Below are positions 61,552 to 64,000 of a stretch of DNA of 64,000 nt, one piece after another. Both the position numbers and the translations under genes were made by a program. Within the stretch, counting starts at the first letter, position 1, and the number at the start of each line of letters is the position of its first letter. The stretch comes from CAZOOM01 sp964460795. Its GTDB lineage: Bacteria > Omnitrophota > Omnitrophia > Omnitrophales > Aquincolibacteriaceae. The DNA lies in the NCBI GenBank assembly GCA_964460795.1, contig CAYWRU010000010.1:1-64000 (forward strand), read 5' to 3'. The notes under the pieces are model-generated. The model was not told where the DNA came from. It did no database searches and was given only the letters and a program-made list of their open reading frames with translations.

Positions 61552-62377
61552 CATCCGTGGTTTTAAATAGAGAGGAAAGCCGAATTTTGGTCCGGTTATT
61601 CATTGTCGAGTAAGCCTCGTAGCCGAAGGCCCTCAAAAAGGATTCCATTTCCTCAAGACGATATCCCTGGATCTCGGCAGCCATGGGGCACACCTCGCAA
61701 AATAAAATTGGACGATTTTTCCCCTGTGCAAAATAAGTTTCAAGCCCTTTCAGAACAGAAAATTCAAAACCCTCGGTATCGATTTTGATCATACGGATGG
61801 AATGCAGATTCCGCGCCTGCAAATAATCCTCCAGACGGATCACATCCACTTCACACTTTGAAGCTATTTCTGCCGCAGGCATAAAACCAGGCACCAGGGT
61901 ATTCCAACCTGGGTTGGAATTCCCAAACACACTAATCGTGCCCCGCCCCGCTTGATCACCCACAGCTTGGGGATTCACAGCCCAAGAATAGTTCGGATTT
62001 TGTGCCGCTGTTTTTTGAAGGTGATCAAAATAAGCAGGCACGGGTTCAAAACTATGCACTTCTCCTGAGCTTCCGACGCAAGCGGCTGCATAAGCTGAAA
62101 GGTACCCAAAATTTGCACCTACATCCACAAACACATCGCCCGGCTTCAGAAAATGATTCATCCAATAAAGCGTCTCTATCTCATAGATTCCCATCGCGTA
62201 AGGAATTCGTTCCGGACATAGAGGAAGATCAAACCAGATTTGTCCTTTCACCTTGACCCGCGCCGGGACTGAAACCAAAGAAGCCTTCCACAAAAGAAAT
62301 CGGGCGTAAATTTTCTTAAATAGCAGGCTAGGATTCTGAGACAGTAAGCCCATCTTGCGAATTAAATGGATGGGCAT
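61529..62377 (-). CDS. FkbM family methyltransferase
   Basis: This 282-aa protein has the FkbM SAM-methyltransferase pattern: PGDVFVDVGANFGYLSAYAA (SAM site), GEVHSFEPVP, and the IRMIKIDTEGFEFSVLKG motif with the DTEG block. FkbM-type enzymes O-methylate sugars in surface glycans and polyketides. Its 3' end overlaps the convergent GT2-radical SAM gene by 23 bases. It may modify a glycan made by the neighbouring transferase. Confidence 0.9.
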   Translation of the reverse strand: MPIHLIRKMGLLSQNPSLLFKKIYARFLLWKASLVSVPARVKVKGQIWFDLPLCPERIPYAMGIYEIETLYWMNHFLKPGDVFVDVGANFGYLSAYAAACVGSSGEVHSFEPVPAYFDHLQKTAAQNPNYSWAVNPQAVGDQAGRGTISVFGNSNPGWNTLVPGFMPAAEIASKCEVDVIRLEDYLQARNLHSIRMIKIDTEGFEFSVLKGLETYFAQGKNRPILFCEVCPMAAEIQGYRLEEMESFLRAFGYEAYSTMNNRTKIRLSSLFKTTDVIFRSGS

Positions 62378-62381
62378 AGGG

Positions 62382-63425
62382 CTACATTTTTAAGAAGTTA
62401 AGGATCCAGGCGAGGAACATCACTTGCGGAAGATTCACCGCAACCATCCAGAGAGCGGTCCGTTTTCCGAGATTTTTCCAGACTAAACCTATTTCCGTAT
62501 AATCCGTCACCACTCCACCCATGAGAAATGCAAAGGCATTCCCAAATGCACCCGTTTGTTTATAAATTTCAAAAGCGAGCGGCGATGTTCCTTCCGAGCA
62601 AACTTCTAAGACAGCAGAAAAAAGAATAGTCATGGCAAGTCCAAAGAGCGACGGCCCAAGATACTGATGAAAAATATGCGCCGGAACATACGCAGAAGAA
62701 AGACTCGCCAGAATCACGCCAAACAAGACCCACCCTAAAACCATATTGCCGAGACTTGTCATCCCCCGGCCAATGGCCGCAAGTTCGCGGCCGAATCCTT
62801 GGATAGACCACCGGTAAGCTCGCGTCCGGCGAATCATGTCTTCGCGAATGGAAAATCCCGGAGCCACTTCAACAGTATGAGGATTACGGTCAATCCAACC
62901 GAGTCGGTCCAGATGCTGAAAAATAAGTCCGGTAGAAAGTGCCGTGATCATGGATAAAAAGATAATCAAAATTCCCTTCCATCCAAAAAAGCTCACGAGC
63001 AGAATGGTGATTGGAAGATTGGCCCAAGGACTGGCCAGTAAAAAACTGATAACCGCCGGACCCGAAGCGCCTTTTTTATGAAGCTCCATGGAAAGCGCCA
63101 GAATGCCATGGTTACAAGCGCTCATCAAAAATCCAAGACCTGCTCCGTAGAAAATCGCACGCTTTTTATCGCCGGCTAAATGTTTGGAGATATATTCTCG
63201 GGGGATGAAGTGCTCAATCACGCCTCCGAGTAAAAATCCAAGACCAAGCGGAAACGCAACCATGCTCCAATAATGTCCCAGGGCATTTCGAAAGGGTTCG
63301 AAAGGGCTCCAGTATTTTCCTAGCAGGAAAGGAAAGAGGTTTCCAAGAAAAGCCCAAAAGAGAAGTGTGCGATAAAAAGGCGCGCTTTTCTTTTCCGGAG
63401 AATGACAGCAGGCACTTTGAGTCAT
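62382..63425 (-). CDS. ArsP/DUF318-type permease
   Basis: This 347-aa protein has about eight membrane helices and the PF03773-type pattern: LGFLMSACNHGILALSMEL, then KGASGPAVISFLLASPWANLP and, in the second half, LEVCSEGTSPLAFEIYKQTG. The family includes ArsP (organoarsenical efflux) and SO_0444 (Cu/Zn). The usual CSCG motif is replaced by CNHG. A CC pair lies at the N-terminus (SACCHSP). The ATG at 63425 is preferred to an upstream TTG. It ends 4 bases before the FkbM gene's start. Confidence 0.82.
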   Translation of the reverse strand: MTQSACCHSPEKKSAPFYRTLLFWAFLGNLFPFLLGKYWSPFEPFRNALGHYWSMVAFPLGLGFLLGGVIEHFIPREYISKHLAGDKKRAIFYGAGLGFLMSACNHGILALSMELHKKGASGPAVISFLLASPWANLPITILLVSFFGWKGILIIFLSMITALSTGLIFQHLDRLGWIDRNPHTVEVAPGFSIREDMIRRTRAYRWSIQGFGRELAAIGRGMTSLGNMVLGWVLFGVILASLSSAYVPAHIFHQYLGPSLFGLAMTILFSAVLEVCSEGTSPLAFEIYKQTGAFGNAFAFLMGGVVTDYTEIGLVWKNLGKRTALWMVAVNLPQVMFLAWILNFLKM

Positions 63426-63541
63426 CTTAAAATCCAATCTGCGAGAACAGCTCTTTAGCGGGAGGCGGAAACTTTTTCAGGTTGAAGCTCAGGGGAAGGA
63501 GTTACCTGGGGCCGTTCGCTTTCCTTAAGCACCTGAAGTTT

Positions 63542-63994
63542 TTAATCCAATTTCTTTCGGACTCCGGCGACTTCGAGTTTTGCATGCCGGATTTCCTTCG
63601 AAAAGGCATCTTTCAAAGTTTCCACTTGCTCTTCTTCGACTTCGAGGAGATTTAAAAAAGAAAGTGCGAGAAGAAATTTTTGCTGATGGCGGGCCATGCG
63701 CCCGGTCCGGGACACGGCGCGGCGATAACGGTCTTCCATCCAGGCAAGCTGCGCTTCCGTAGGTTTGGCCTGAGCGGCCACGGTCACACACTGCTGAAGA
63801 CACTGGCTGATTTCATCCGAGATCTTGGCAAGACCTTCAGCAAGTTTTTCTACCCAGTGAATGAGACGGCGCGACATAAAGGCTTGTTTGAAACGAAAAA
63901 GGACATCTTCAGATCTCTCGATTTTGGAGGATGCAATTTCCAGCTCCAGAGATTGCAGAGCCGGAAGGCTGGACTCTTCCAAAACCCGCGCCAT
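63542..63994 (-). CDS. Helical protein at the window edge, possibly truncated at both ends
   Basis: This 150-aa stretch is almost all helical, with heptad-like leucines and two coiled-coil candidates (about 60-110 and 120-150). No family recognised. The N-terminus may continue beyond 64000. The TAA at 63542 is followed in the same frame by 28 more sense codons (KLQVLKESERPQ...) to a second stop at 63455, and the first seven continue the heptad pattern. A point mutation or sequence error may have cut a longer protein. Positions 63426-63541 otherwise hold nothing clear. Confidence 0.55.
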   Translation of the reverse strand: MARVLEESSLPALQSLELEIASSKIERSEDVLFRFKQAFMSRRLIHWVEKLAEGLAKISDEISQCLQQCVTVAAQAKPTEAQLAWMEDRYRRAVSRTGRMARHQQKFLLALSFLNLLEVEEEQVETLKDAFSKEIRHAKLEVAGVRKKLD

Positions 63995-64000
63995 CCACGA

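Noticed and set aside
51444..63425. Arsenic resistance operon formed by the ArsC-like and ArsP-like genes
   Set aside because: They are 11 kb apart with unrelated genes between, on opposite strands.
1..64000. tRNA, rRNA, CRISPR arrays, prophage or insertion sequence
   Set aside because: No convincing TPsiC-like arms, direct-repeat arrays, integrases or transposases were seen. The repeats found are small palindromes.

Overview
The window looks like a chromosomal contig from an uncultivated Gram-negative bacterium, probably from a metagenome assembly because it carries one 10-N scaffold gap at 53666-53675. It holds a complete Tad/Flp pilus export core with its own PilT-like ATPase, a dense set of multi-membrane GT-C glycosyltransferases, a heptose-epimerase-like enzyme, a GT9 heptosyltransferase, a homodimeric pyruvate dehydrogenase operon, DhnA-type class I aldolase and inositol-phosphate synthase. 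That mix fits candidate phyla such as Omnitrophota, with Elusimicrobiota or Bdellovibrionota-like lineages as alternatives. The taxonomic guess is inference only. I found no rRNA, tRNA, CRISPR array, transposase or integrase.

Layout. 1-6.1 kb: sugar-nucleotide epimerase, a soluble PAS histidine kinase with its response regulator, an AI-2E/PerM permease and a membrane-anchored metallophosphoesterase. 6.1-18.2 kb: the pilus locus, read right to left as flp, Flp-like pilin, membrane-fused spermidine-synthase-like protein, cpaB-cpaC-cpaE (ATGA-coupled), a terminator, then cpaF-tadB-tadC-DUF192-pilT. A third Flp-like pilin lies at 21.1 kb. 18.3-37.4 kb: an envelope glycan cluster with GT87, other GT-C, GT2 and GT9 transferases, two SGNH-fold hydrolases and a CHASE2 diguanylate cyclase. 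Its oddest member is a double-length GT87 protein. 37.4-43.8 kb: aceE-aceF-lpd with a divergent lipoate ligase. 43.8-51.9 kb: RNA methyltransferase, coiled-coil membrane protein, inositol-phosphate synthase behind a long structured leader, AsmA-like protein, slipin, a fused MtnA/class II aldolase and an ArsC-like phosphatase. 51.9-64 kb: GDT1-type transporter, HemW (interrupted by the gap), YgjP-type metallopeptidase, Cas4-like nuclease, YheT hydrolase, FbaB aldolase, RadC with an ORF6N protein, a glycosyltransferase fused to a spore-photoproduct-lyase-like radical SAM domain, FkbM methyltransferase, an ArsP-type permease and a helical protein at the edge.

How the parts fit. Pilus export, c-di-GMP synthesis, two-component signalling and surface glycan synthesis suggest a surface-attached or host/particle-associated life. 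Pyruvate dehydrogenase and lipoate ligase form one functional unit.

The most unusual items are the GT2-radical SAM fusion (59437-61551), the Tad locus carrying a PilT motor, the fused double GT87 protein, the MtnA-aldolase fusion, and several families of small palindromic repeats that have grown into gene ends and even into the middle of the lipoate ligase. Several plus-strand genes have a -10 box 6-9 bases before the ATG and no ribosome binding site, which suggests leaderless transcripts.
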